Below, piece by piece: positions 35,440 through 46,639 of a stretch of DNA of 64,000 nt. The notes under the pieces are model-generated. The model ran no database searches and was not told the origin of the DNA. It saw nothing but the letters and a program-made list of their open reading frames with translations. Each line of letters starts with the position of its first letter. Position 1 is the stretch's first letter. Where the stretch lies: contig NC_087079.1 of assembly GCF_026151205.1 (NCBI RefSeq), positions 5,723,230-5,787,229 of the forward strand, in the 5' to 3' direction. Origin of the DNA: Bolinopsis microptera (taxonomy: Eukaryota; Ctenophora; Tentaculata; Lobata; Bolinopsidae). A program made the position numbers and the translations under genes.

Positions 35440-36160
35440 GGACCTTATTTGGACGGACATTACTTGAACGCTGGAGGCCCTAGCGTTCATCTTAATGTCC
35501 GTTCAAATAAAGTCCGTTTAATTAATGTCCGTCCAAGTTAAAGTCCGTTGAAATTTTTTCAAAAATTTTTCCATTTCGAACTTTTTGTCCAGAATATGAC
35601 AACTATGAAAACTTTATTGTGCCGTAAGTTAACGACGGAAAGGTTCTCTTTGGTCTGCCGGAGGCACAGAAAACTCTACTAGTATATGATGTTATCAAGG
35701 GTCACTTGGCGGAAAAAGTCAACGAAATTATGGCACTCAACAACATAGTTCATGAGCTAGTCCCCGCCAACATGACAAAGTCAAACTTGTTCCAACCTCT
35801 AGATATTACGGTAAATCGTGTCGCCAAGGACATTGTCCGACGTTATTATAGTTCATATTACTAAAGCTAGAAATCACAGAAGCATGGACTATTTCATGCA
35901 CGAAAACCCATTTGATAAAGATGATATGTGACATTAGACACTGATCATGTACACATATTTTAACATGTTTACTGCTTAATGACTCCTTTTCTTACTTACT
36001 GTACAAAAAATGGATTTAAAAATCATTTGCTGAAATTAAAAAAACGTAAAAAAATTGAAAAAAGTTCGGATTTTTGATGGTTTTGAATGCCTTCGAGCGT
36101 TCATATTAATGTCCGTTCATAATTATGTCCGTTCATGTAATGTCCGTCCAAATAAGGTCC
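35440..36160. mobile_element. 721-bp TIR DNA transposon, non-autonomous
   Basis: A perfect 24-bp terminal inverted repeat, starting GGACCTTATTTGGACGG at 35440-35463, is matched in reverse at 36137-36160. Sub-terminal copies of AATGTCCGTTCA(A/T) recur at both ends. The interior keeps a piece of transposase (35655-35864). No convincing target-site duplication is seen at the boundaries. Confidence 0.8.
35655..35864 (+). pseudogene. Pogo/jerky-like transposase remnant (DDE_1 C-terminal part)
   Basis: The frame CTG...TAA encodes 69 residues with TLLVYDVIKGHLAEKVNEIM, then ELVPANMTKSNLFQPLDITVN. The 'vPaNmT..fQPLDltvN' block is characteristic of the DDE domain of jerky/tigger/pogo-family transposases. 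Here it sits inside a TIR element, and the rest of the transposase is gone. It starts without an in-frame ATG context and is too short to be active. Confidence 0.75.
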
Positions 36161-36245
36161 AATAATGTAATCATATTTATAATGGTCTGGCCCGGCGCGC
36201 GCTACTTCGAAGAAATTTAGACGAGTAACATCCGTCAAATTGACA

Positions 36246-36926
36246 CTCGTTTACTTTTTTTTCATCATTATATTTATACTTATAGTATGGCGCCATGATC
36301 AGGTCCTACGTGAAATCATGAAGACCGTTTCATCACAGATTGAAGAGTTTAATTCCGACATCGCCAAGGAATCGAAAAGGGCACCGTCGGTCTTTCACAA
36401 GGCAGGCAATAAGCGCGAGAAGGTTACCTTAGCTGACCCAACTCATCATAAGACCCAAAGATATTTCTTTTCAGATGCCAACGACTGGAAGATAATATTT
36501 GATGAGGATGAGAGACAGAGGAACTTCCCGCAGCACATTGCAGCTACACCACTAAGACCTGATGTAGTGATCTATTCAGATAAAGCAAAGAAGGTTTATC
36601 TAATGGAGCTGACTTGTGGAAATGAGCAGAACTTTGCTGATCAAGAGAAGCGAAAGATGAAGAGATATCAGCAGCTGACAGAAGAGATAGAAGCCAACGG
36701 ATGGGCTTGCAAGCTCCAGACAGTAGAAGTGGGAGCTCGAGGCATTTACAACTATAGCCTCCCAACCTTTATGAACCACCTGAACGTAAACAACAAAGAG
36801 AAGAAGAAGGCCTGCATGAAGATCGCTGAGATCAGCCTGAGGGCATCGTATACCATCTATTTGTCCAGAAACAATACCATATGGACAGATGATTGGGAGT
36901 TAGTCAAGAGACCAGTAATAGGATAG
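36246..36926 (+). mobile_element. Retroelement-associated C-terminal domain, nuclease-like fold
   Basis: From WRHDQVLREIMKTV to ISLRASYTIYLSRNN, the ORF follows the layout of C-terminal domains widespread in invertebrate and fish retroelement polyproteins: 'RHD.VLR', 'DWK...D', 'LRPDVVIYS', 'V.LMELTCGNEQ', 'K..RY..L..E....GW' and 'VEVGARG'. The RPDVV...MELT spacing resembles a PD-(D/E)xK nuclease core, which is my inference. The first ~20 residues (YFFFIIIFILIVW) are probably read-through of flanking DNA. No reverse transcriptase is adjacent, so it is a fragment. Confidence 0.65.
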
Positions 36927-36929
36927 TAG

Positions 36930-38450
36930 GAGCGTAGAATGTTTGGGCCCAGAAAAACATGTTTAATACCGCTATGAACCCGTCATAAGCCGGGGACTAC
37001 TATGAAAGTGATGATGCTGTGTTGTTGAAAGACCTTCGACCAATCAAAGATGTACCTCATCACGCCAAGCAGTTATGCTTGTAGGTGAATATACACTTAT
37101 AGAGTACAACAACTTTATAACACTCCCATACTTATTCAACAAAATAACAAAATTTGCTTTGTTTTATTTTAATTTCAGTCTGCCTTCGATTTTACTCTCG
37201 CTGGTGAATAGATTTTACAAATACTTGTATTGCGATTCTAAATTTTCACTTTTATAGTTATACCTATTCCTTGTAAAATTAATACAAATAAAAACTAACT
37301 TAATAAATATGATTAATACACTGTTATGCCGCTCCTGTTAAGAAAAGTATGTAAAGCAAAGCACGCTACTTTGAATTTAGTGTTCTTTAGTTCTTATCAA
37401 ATTTAGTGTTCTAGTATAAGTAACACTAACACTAACCAATGCTTGCATGTTTTATTGTTTATTTGCACTGAGCAGTGAGCAAAGGTCCTTCCCAAAATTG
37501 AAAGTCATTATAACTATAAAAGAAGTACTGCTACTTCACACAATATCATTGTCAGGCAGTTTCTATTCTCGCACTTGACTACTTTGTTTCCCGTTGTGAT
37601 ATCGGCCAGCAGTCATGTTTTTAATCATTAATGTCGACGGTTAAGTTTCAAATGCAGCCCATGTGTTATAATTACCTGGGGATACCTGGGGATACCTGTT
37701 CAAACTTCATGAATATATGAATAGAGATTTGGCGGTACTCATGCCGGGTGATTCAGAATTACTGTTGATACAGATCATTACATTTACATTTACAATTTCA
37801 GTTTCACACGGCATACTATTACCCCTCAACTTCAAGCAAAGCCAAGGCCAGAGGCCCTTTTGCATTTTTAAAATTTATGTGATCAATTTACTGGGAAAAG
37901 TATTTTTAATCCCTAATCTTTATCCCAGAGTGATTATCTGGCACGCCAATTTTTGTGATTGTATGTGGCGAGCTCTTTTCAAACTTCATGCACATTGCAG
38001 AAAGAAACGTGAAAGAATCCGTGAAAGAACTAAAAGCGAGCTAGGTCATGGGTAATACCGAACGAATCTTAAAGAAAAATTTAAATTTAGTAAAATTTAA
38101 AGCATGGTACATATTGCAAATCTGCAATCTACTAGTAGTATAATTTTATAGTACTGACTTAATTTATTATATTTATATAGCTTAAAATGACGGGTCAGTG
38201 GGTCACGCGCGTGAACCTTTAACACGTACAATTAAGCTGAGACTAAGAGTAGTATACTAGTATAGTATAGTATAATATTGTAGTATATATTATTATTAGT
38301 ACGCGTATTATAGTATAAGTATAACTATAACTATAAGTACGCGTATGCTGCGTACAACTGTACAAGTTTAATTGTACGTACAGTTAAAGGTTCTTCCGTT
38401 ATTGTAAGCTATCAGGATGAGGTAGACAATCCCTTCTCTTCTGTCATGTA
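36930..38450. other. Intergenic, nothing recognised
   Basis: AT-rich, with TATAG-type simple repeats near 38240-38340. The ORF at 37717-38055 has no recognisable features. Confidence 0.5.
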
Positions 38451-38890
38451 ATGTCCTCACTTATTATACTTATAGTCACTGTTGTGATTACAGTTTAAGT
38501 GTAATCTAACCACGTTAATTAACAAACAAACAAACAAACAACTAGACTTAGAGGAGATTGTTTTATTTTTACAATTTGTAGATACGCAGTTGTTATCGTC
38601 TGGAGGGGGATTGTTTAAAACATATAAGTGACACGAAAAGTTTGTTTTAGCAGGAGCTTTCAAAATACATGTGTAAATCGTCTTCAGCTGCATCTTCATA
38701 TAGGGATAGCGTCTTCCTCAGTTGTTTACGTGTTCAGCTCGTTAATTAAGTTTAGCTGTTTGTTTGTTTGTTTGTTTGTTAATTAACGTAGTTAGATTAC
38801 ACTAAAACTGTAAATGTAATCACAAAAGTGACTATAAGTGAGGACATCTAATATAGTGTTTATAAGTATAAGTGAGGACATGACATGACG
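38451..38890. mobile_element. Foldback/MITE-like element with ~90-bp inverted arms
   Basis: The left arm starts ATGTCCTCACTTATTA and includes TGATTACAGTTTAAGTG and a (CAAA)n tract. The right arm, about 38757-38847, is its reverse complement, ending ACTATAAGTGAGGACAT, and a further copy of that end lies near 38862-38890. The core at 38600-38700 matches the Penelope-like element end at 33750-33830. Confidence 0.7.
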
Positions 38891-39540
38891 ATGAGGATCA
38901 AATTGTTACCTCATACATTTAAATAAGATTGAAACGTATGATGAGAGTAATTGTTGATGTAAATGCAATGGTGATCACAACCAAGTTCTGAAATCACGCT
39001 TCTATAGGAGCCGCGAGCCTATATAGGAATGGTAATTATCAGAACTGTCAATTGTCAATGTTGTTATTTTAAATTGTGTTGAGTACGGACTACTAAACCT
39101 GAGTTGTAGGTTTATAACCTACCAGGACGCGTGCCGAGTTGGACTCGTCGACGGTCCTGTATTTGGAGCAAATATTTTACGAGTATCACCCGTTAAAACC
39201 TGAGCACCGACTACTAAACACTAAAACTACTAAACCTAAAAATTCTGTAATGATTTTAGAGTGAGTCCGTATGGACTATAATGAAACAGTTTGTTTCTTT
39301 CAAATTTAAAATTATACAAAGTTTAGGTATAACTACGAATATTCTGCGATTTGTTCATTACCATTATTTTTAGATTATCTCCTCGATTTGTGATGGGAGT
39401 ATACCTATAACTTTTTCTGTATTTTAATTCAATACTTATTTAAGCTTTAAGTTTAAGATTCCATGGTGATCCGTTATACTTATAATATTAAATCATATAA
39501 CTTTCATAACCCCATCTAATCAACATACTTTTGTAGCGTT
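38891..39540. other. Intergenic, nothing recognised
   Basis: Upstream flank of the first protease gene. No convincing core promoter was found. Confidence 0.4.
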
Positions 39541-39570
39541 TGTAAACGAGCAGTGAAGGACTAAACAGTA

Positions 39571-41825
39571 ATGGTAATTAAAATCAATGTGATATTAGAT
39601 AATTACACACAAAATGTTTGAAGATGCGGTTAGACTTAGCATTATAGAAGGGGGTGATATCCAATTTATCATCATCTCATTTTCCCTCAGATAAAATTAA
39701 ATGTGATTACTTAAATAATGTACCAATATGATTAACATTTTCAGAGACAAGTTATAGTAACGTTATCGTTATGCTTTGCACTTGCTTTTGGACAAAGGGG
39801 CGGGCGTCGCCCCCAGTTGCTCGGCGAGAACGATGGCTCTTTTGATGTAAAAATCTACAATGGAGATGATGCTGTAGAAGGAGAATTCCCGTTCATGGTT
39901 TGTTTGAGTTTGAAAATTCAGTTGAGAAATAAATGGTTGCTATGCTTGGTCTTAGTCTTACTTTTAAGATTGATCAATATTGTCAACATTACTTCACCTC
40001 GCTTTTCAAAAATTAAAATACCATAAATGTTAGGTGCTCTCCTAAATGATTTGTTTGACGCTCTTCTTTTATATCGATTTATGGAATGTGTTTTCAGGTA
40101 CGAGTCCTACATGGTGGCCAGTATGGTTGCGGCGGAGCCCTTATCTCAAAGGATATGGTGATAACAGCAGCGCACTGTGCGGTAGATGATAGCGGGGGCG
40201 CTCTTAAACCTTCCGATTTTACTTTGACTGCAGGGGAACACAAACTGTACGATTTCAGCATCAACGAGCAGGTTCTAGAAGTGACTGAGGTCATCGTCCA
40301 TCCGAAGTACAATCCATCAACTTTAGAACATGACATAGCTCTGTTGAGGATAAAGCTTTTTGATGGTGCTGACGGTAAGATAAGCGCTATCAACCTGCCT
40401 ACAGAAGAATTGAAAGAGGAGCTGTACCGAGTTGGAAATGATATAACGATCATTGGATGGGGAGGAACGGAGAAAACAGATTCTTCCAACACTCTTCAAA
40501 AATTGACCTACAACATTGCAAGCAGAGAAGATTGCATTGCGTACTGGGGTCAAACTTTACATGACAGTAACATGTGTACCAACATGAAGGACAAGCCATT
40601 GACCAGCCATTCCTGGGCGGGTGATTCAGGTGGTCCACTCTTCTCAAAGTACCAAGACAAATTGTATATACTGGGGTTGGTCAGCTTTGGAGTTAGCACC
40701 CCGCAAACAGATACTCTTGATGTCAATACGGATGTGTCATATTACTTGGGATGGATCAAGAGACATTACGGGGAATATGACAATGAAGATGACAAGGAAG
40801 ATGACAAGGAAGATGACAAGGAAGATGACAAGGAAGATGACAAGGAAGATGACAAGGAAGATGACAAAGAAGATGACAAGGAAGATGACAAGGAAGATGA
40901 CAAAGAAGATGACAAGGAAGATGACAAGGAAGATGACAAGGAAGATGACAAGGAAGATGACAAGGAAGATGACAAGGAAGATGACAAGGAAGATGACAAG
41001 GAAGATGACAAGGAAGATGACAAGGAAGATGACAAGGAAGAAGATGGAGACAAAACGGGTTACACACTAAAGTTGAAAGGAGGTAACGGACCAAACGAAG
41101 GTATAATTGTTATTGGTCAAAAGATGAAATATTCTGCAATCTGCAATGATAGATTTACCAATATGAACGCAATGGCCGTTTGTAAGCATCTTGGCTTCAA
41201 GTATGGCAAGATCAGATGGGCATATGACTTCATGATCAACGAAGATGTTGCTGAATCAATCTCCTCCTTCTCCTACACAAATGTTGCCTGTCCTGCTGAC
41301 GCTTCAGACTTTTTCAAGGATTGCACAATGGACAAGTACATGCCATCAACAGCAAGTGTTCCCTGTTTTTACGGTGAGCAAGCCGCCGTGTCCTGCTCCA
41401 ATGATGTGTTCCGGTTTGAAGTGGAAGCAGCTGCCATGAAAGTGTCACTCAAGAAAAAGGGATCCGTCATGAAAGTCAAGTCGGTGTGTAAAGTTGCTGC
41501 AGAGAAGTTAGGAGAAGAGATCTGGCTCGCACGGGAGGTGAACACAGTAATAATGAACGTGTCATCAGATGGAAAAGTGACCCAATTCTCTGGCAAGCTA
41601 AAGTACAACAGGAAGAGAGGAGTATTCTACAAGAACTTTGTGAATAAGGTTGACCCGGAGTCTGTTAAGGACAACACTTGCTTAGTCTGCCTTGCTCGTC
41701 TGAACGGAGCCCCTCTTGTGTCTGCTGTCAAAGTCTCTGATGTTTGCTCTGGAGATGCTGATGAGGCAGAGGCTGCTGTAAAACTGTGGCGGAAGTGTAA
41801 GCTAGTAATCTCATATGGACGTTAA
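39571..41825 (+). CDS. Secreted S1 (trypsin-fold) protease with (EDDK)21 linker and SRCR domain
   Basis: Exons 39571-39573 (ATG alone), 39745-39897 and 40098-41825 give 627 residues. A signal peptide (RQVIVTLSLCFALAFG) precedes a zymogen site VK|IYNG. The catalytic triad is His78 (TAAHC), Asp131 (HDIALL) and Ser229 (GDSGGP). The position equivalent to chymotrypsin 189 is His and 191 is Trp instead of Cys; the 191-220 disulfide is absent, so substrate choice is not trypsin-like in any simple way. A 21-copy EDDK linker (282-365) leads to an SRCR-like domain (~374-487: KLKGGNGPNEG, AVCKHLGFKYGK, QAAVSC), then ~140 residues of unknown fold shared with the paralogue at 46.6 kb. The start exon is inferred from that paralogue's identical layout. 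Likely extracellular; substrate unknown. Confidence 0.85.
40785..41036 (+). repeat. 12-bp coding minisatellite, 21 units of EDDK
   Basis: GAAGATGACAAG is repeated 21 times; only a few units use AAA for Lys. Near identity at the DNA level, including third positions, points to recent slippage and probable length polymorphism. The long opposite-strand and off-frame ORFs here are artefacts. Confidence 0.97.
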
Positions 41826-41951
41826 AACTGAACATAATTATTGTAGACAGTTCAATTTGAATATTTGTTGTTTAAAGAAACAGTCTTAATTCCATAACGT
41901 ATTAGAATGCATCGTAGATATTTTAAAAACTTTTATCAGTGATCATTTCAA

Positions 41952-41957
41952 AATAAA
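41952..41957 (+). terminator. Polyadenylation signal of first protease gene
   Basis: AATAAA about 130 bp after the stop codon. Confidence 0.55.
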
Positions 41958-42171
41958 GAACAAATATATTTCCCACAGTTTAGGTGACTTGAAAATCAAT
42001 TTAAATGACTAAAATAGTTAGTTGTAAATTGCTCTAACGTGACACAGAGGTATATTACATTTACATATTATATATATTTGAGATAACTTTATAGTTAATT
42101 TTATTATATTGTTATATATTGCTGTATCAAAATGAATTACATTTAACAAAAACTTTGTTTATTTGACTTTT

Positions 42172-43386
42172 ACTACTACTACTACTACTATGTCGGAGCT
42201 AAGTCCGATCTACGCCAGAAAACCCCCTCCATATATCCCTGTCCCGCATCAGGGTTCGCAGTTCCTCTTTAGAGTTTGTCCCAACTTCCTTCAGTAACAT
42301 AGACAAGTAGCTTCGTCTTGGTCGGCCTTGCTGTGCTCTACCGTGCGTAGGTTCCCATAAGACTAAATCACTGGCAAGTAGCTCAGGATGTCGGATGCAG
42401 TGTCCCGCCATTTTTAATCTCCTGCTTCGTAACTTGTTTGACAGCCTTGGGAGGCTACCATACAAAGTTATATTGCTGACCTTGTCCTTCCATGAGATAC
42501 CCAGCACCATACGCAACATCTTTGTGTATGTCCCGTCCAAACTTTTCTCTTGAGCCTTTGTCAGTGTCCAGGTTTCTGATCCGTAGAGCAGTACTGATTC
42601 ACAAGCCGCTATGAACAATCTAATCTTTAGGCTCTTTGAGAGTTTGGATTTCCAGATATCCTTCAGTCTATGTAGGGCACCCCACGCTTTTCCCTTTCTA
42701 ACCCTTATCTCCCTATCTGTGCTCTCAATCCAGGAGCCTAAGTAGATGAAATCATCTACATTTTCTATGGCTTCCCCGGATCGACTTTGTAGGTCGCTAG
42801 ATCGATCCTCCATATTCAGTGTCATGACCTTGGTCTTGCCTTCGTTTATGTGTAGTCCCACGCTTGCTGCCGCCGATTCTACTCTGAGCAGGAACTCGTT
42901 AGCCTTGTCCATGTCCTCAGATATAAGTGCTATATCATCTGCAAAGTCCACATCGGTGATGATCTTGGGCCCCACTCTTCTGCTTTTTCTACGTTCGAGG
43001 GTGAGTCCAAGTCGCTCCGCATCATCGCCTATGGCTTGCCTCATACAGTAGTCGATGACTATTGCAAAGAGGTAAGGTGCTAAGGTATCACCCTGTAACA
43101 CACCTGCAAGTATCTCGAACAATTCAGTTTCTCCGTCTGGAGTTAGGACTTTGGCCATTGTCTTCTCGTACATGAGCCGTATAAGCTGCACGATTTTGAC
43201 TGGAATGCCGTAAGCTTCTAGAATCTTTAGCATTTTCCCACGATGTACACTGTCGAAAGCCTTCTTAAAGTCTATAAATGTCAGAACAGCTGGCAGTTTC
43301 CGACTCTTGACACCCTCTATAAGACGTCTCAGTACCAATATCTGAGTTATTTGACTTTTGATATTCATTAATGACCGAACTAACAT
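42172..43386 (-). mobile_element. 5'-truncated LINE with reverse transcriptase and (TAG)n tail
   Basis: The minus-strand ORF 42199-43386 holds an RT palm: FIDFKKAFDSV (motif A), GVLQGDTLAPYLF, and DVDFADDIALI (catalytic FADD). The C-terminal LLYGSETWTL, MLRMVLGISW, GHCIRHPELL, LVLWEP and QGRPRRSYL blocks follow. The layout matches RTE/L2-like non-LTR elements. Homology begins only around ITQILVLRRLIEG (~43350), so the endonuclease and N-terminal RT are lost. The ORF stop is followed after ~10 bp by a (TAG)n microsatellite (plus-strand ACT repeat, 42172-42190), the typical 3' tail of such elements. No internal stops: a relatively young, dead-on-arrival insertion. Confidence 0.88.
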
Positions 43387-43549
43387 TTGTGACGAGCTTA
43401 ATTAAGCATCGACTTACGTAATTAGTTAAAGACACACTAGTTCCAATTATTTTACTGTTTACAGCCAATTTAATGATGCAATTGCTGGGACTGGCGCTAA
43501 GTTTCTCGATGTAATCCGACTTATATACCCTAAATAACACTAATTATTC

Positions 43550-44810
43550 GGGTACACTTTTTCACCAGTGGGGCATTTCTCGGAATCACGCCCTTTTTGA
43601 CCGCACCCATATCGGCATATCGCGACCCCCACTATAAATTATCTCGGCTTCTGATTGAGATACATACCTCAGCTATGTACCAAAATATACCTAAGATGCA
43701 TGTTTATATTAGTGCTATGAAGATACTTAAGGCCTAAGAGACTTAGTTTTTGAGAAATCGCCAAAAGTCCGATTTTACTATACTAGCAGTATCGCGAGTA
43801 ACAATTATCACACCTATTTCAAGATATCTCAGCTTCTGATTGGAGCTAAGCGCTCATCTTGGGCATTAAAATGGTCAGAATCATCATATTGAGTGGGGAA
43901 GAGCATTATTTTAAAGTATTGAGACTTCAGGTTGTTGAGTTATTAGGTCAGATTTTTACGCTTTCGCGAGTAGCGATTGATGCACTTATTTCAAAATATC
44001 TCAGCTTCTGATTGGAGCTAAGCGCTCATCTTGGGCATTAAAATGGTCAGAATCAACATATTGAGTGGGCTTGGGGTAGAGCATTATTTTAAAGTATTGA
44101 GACTTCAAGTTGTTGAGTCATTAGGTCAGATCCCATTTTTACGCTCTCGCGAGTAGCGATTGATGCACATTGCACTTATTTCAAAATATCTCAGCTTCTG
44201 ATTGCAGCTAAGCGCTCAGGCTTTTACTAATTCGCTCGCCCAAAAATTTTACGTGACTTTGGTTTTTATGGTTTTGCAGCCGTACAAAACGGTTTTACAA
44301 AACCCAAATCCCAACCCTAACCCAAACCATAACCCCGAAGCTATCCATAACCCTTACCACAACCCTAACCCTAACCCGAGCCCTAAACAATCGATTCCAT
44401 GTTTTAGTTTTACTAGCCTGTCACGTGACCAAAACGGTTTTTTGCCCTAAACTCTCCAGGGAAGCATTATTACTTTACGTCATGGGGGTGATTTGGAATC
44501 AGCGTCCAAAAATAGACCGATTCAGATCAATTTCACAACCAAAGGGCCGTTTAACAAGAATTTTCTTAAAATTTGGGCGAGCGATTTAGTAGGAGCGAAG
44601 CGCTCATCTTGGGCATTAAAATGGTCAGAATCATCACAATGAGTGGGATAGAGCATGGTTTGAAAGTCTTGAGACTTCAGGTTGTTGAGTTATTAGGTCA
44701 GTTCCCTTTTTTACGCTCTCGCTAATAGCGATTAATGCACTTATTAGTTATTTCAAGATATCTCCGCTTCTAAGTGGAAATAAGCATCATGGGCATTAAA
44801 TTTAAAATAG
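43550..44810. repeat. ~172-bp tandem repeat family, forward copies
   Basis: Monomers containing ATCTCAGCTTCTGATTGGAG and AAGCGCTCATCTTGGGCATT and CGCGAGTAGCGATTGATGCA occur at about 43830, 44002 and 44192 (the last broken), and again at about 44590 and 44760. Adjacent spacing is 172-190 bp. An older monomer near 43640-43790 links this family to the repeat at 930-1490. Confidence 0.85.
44300..44395. repeat. Degenerate CCCTAA (telomere-like) interstitial tract
   Basis: Imperfect AACCCTAACCC units (ACCCAAA, CCCTAACC, CCATAACC) interrupt the 172-bp array. The ORF covering it (NPNPNHNP) is an artefact. Confidence 0.6.
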
Positions 44811-44831
44811 TAAAAATGATCAGATTAAGTT

Positions 44832-45505
44832 ACTGTGCCGCGCTCAGCCTGTCATTCCGCCTAATCTCTAGTCTATTCGGAAACATGATAGCATGAGGTC
44901 CCCAGGTAAAGATTAAGTAGCAAACTAGCATCAAGCATGGTTTTAAAGTCTTCAGACTTTATATGTTATAGGTCAGGACAATTTCGAAAACTTAACTAAA
45001 CTTTTAAGTACTAGCAGTAGCAAAACTGCGCGTTTTGCTCTAGATACAAACTTTTTTAGAGATTTTACCGGCATAATCTCTAAAATCACCTAATTTGTTC
45101 AATTTAAGGGAGGGGCATTAAAAGGGGAGGGGGCGCCAACAGGGGGGCGCTTTTTCGGCGGGGGGGGGGGGGGGGGCGCTAACAGGCAACGTTACGCCAC
45201 TGCAGTTCAGGTTATTAAATTATTAGGTTAAACCTTATTTTTCCGCTCTGCCTCTCGCAAGTATGGTCACTGCAATGGTGAAAATATTTATTAAATGAAC
45301 TTTAATTAATCGCCAGGAAAAAGATGGAGGACTTCGCCGCTTCGACGTGCCACGCAAACTAGCATTCTTGCTTCGCAGAGCAACGATCTCGATGGGTTGA
45401 CACCGTCAATCAAGGAAAAAGTTACCTGAGGACCCCAGGCTATTATGTTCATTAACATAGAGAATAGAGATTAGGCGGAATGACAGGCTGAGCGCGGCCC
45501 AGTAA
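44832..45505. repeat. Inverted pair of an ~85-bp dispersed repeat
   Basis: GCGCTCAGCCTGTCATTCCG at 44838 is found in reverse complement ending at about 45500, and both extend to a GG(A/T)CCCCAGG end. A third copy at about 49848-49925 is forward. A run of ~20 G at about 45159-45177 lies between the pair. The arms may be termini of a degenerate element. Confidence 0.65.
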
Positions 45506-45589
45506 GGAAAAAGTTGTTTTCCAAGAAATATCAGTAAAATTTCACTAAAACCTCTAGCCCTAAGAAAATGTTTTACCCCACTTAATTTG

Positions 45590-45960
45590 ATCATTCTGAC
45601 CATTTTAATGCCCATGATATTGATAAGTGCTTAGCTTCAATCAGAAGCTGAGATATTTTGTAATGAGTGTGCATCAATCGCTACTCGCAAGAGTGTAAAA
45701 ATATGTTTTAACCTAATAATTCAACACCCTGAAGTCTGAAGACTTTGAAATCACGCTCTACCCCACACGATGTGATGATTCTGACCATTTCAATGCCCAA
45801 GATGAGCGTTTAACTCCAATCAGAAGAAGATATTATCTTGAATTAAGTGCGTCAATTGCTACTCGCGAGAGCGTAAAAATGTGGTCTGACCGACTGACCT
45901 AATAACTCAACAACCTGAAATCTCAAGAGTTTAAAACTATGCTTTACCCCACTCTGCATA
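45590..45960. repeat. 172-bp family, reverse-orientation copies
   Basis: Two reverse-complement monomers (AGCTGAGATATTTTGTAATG..., CTACTCGC(A/G)AGAG) mirror the forward copies at 43.8-44.8 kb. Confidence 0.8.
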
Positions 45961-46600
45961 TTAGTTGTAAGTAGAAGAAGCGTGGCCTGTACTCCGTAGC
46001 TGTTTAACCAATGAAATGATATAATCGCAACTCAGTTCAATACAAAGTGGTGATACTCGTTTACGTGCTTGGGATACACAATATCAATTATTGTACCATT
46101 ACTTCAATACCTTCTAACATCTTTAAAGTGATCATCAGGAGCAATCGTGAAGATCATCAAAACAATGGTGGAGGTCACGACCCAGACTTCATTGTTATTT
46201 TCAGTGTGTTTATTGTAACAAGTCTTCAATAATTTAATATTGTTTCTGCAGCATTTCCCTGTTGTAGCATTTTTATATTCGACCTTATTTCTGATTCACA
46301 CACAAATACGGAATAAAAAATTTTAACAATTAAAAGTAATTTAATATTACCCATCATTGGTATAGTTGGACTTTTTATTTTTAGGGATGGACGATAAGTT
46401 TTAACGAACTCAACCAAACTATTAATTCGGGCTCTTGAAGTTGAATTATCATCTTTTTCACTTAACAGTAACTAAAGGTAAAATCCTGTATCCATGTACA
46501 CGAATTGTACCACGTTTATTTTTAAGTTTTACATCATACATATAAATTACCAATGATAATGTTATTTTACAAATCTTATATCCTTATAGCATTTAGAAGG
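45961..46600. other. Intergenic, nothing recognised
   Basis: AT-rich flank upstream of the second protease gene. Confidence 0.4.
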
Positions 46601-46639
46601 CAAGAATTTTACGAGATACAGTTTTTGAAGGATATTGGC

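Noticed and set aside
35305-35490. Minus-strand ORF at the transposon edge
   Set aside because: Crosses the TIR boundary; fortuitous.
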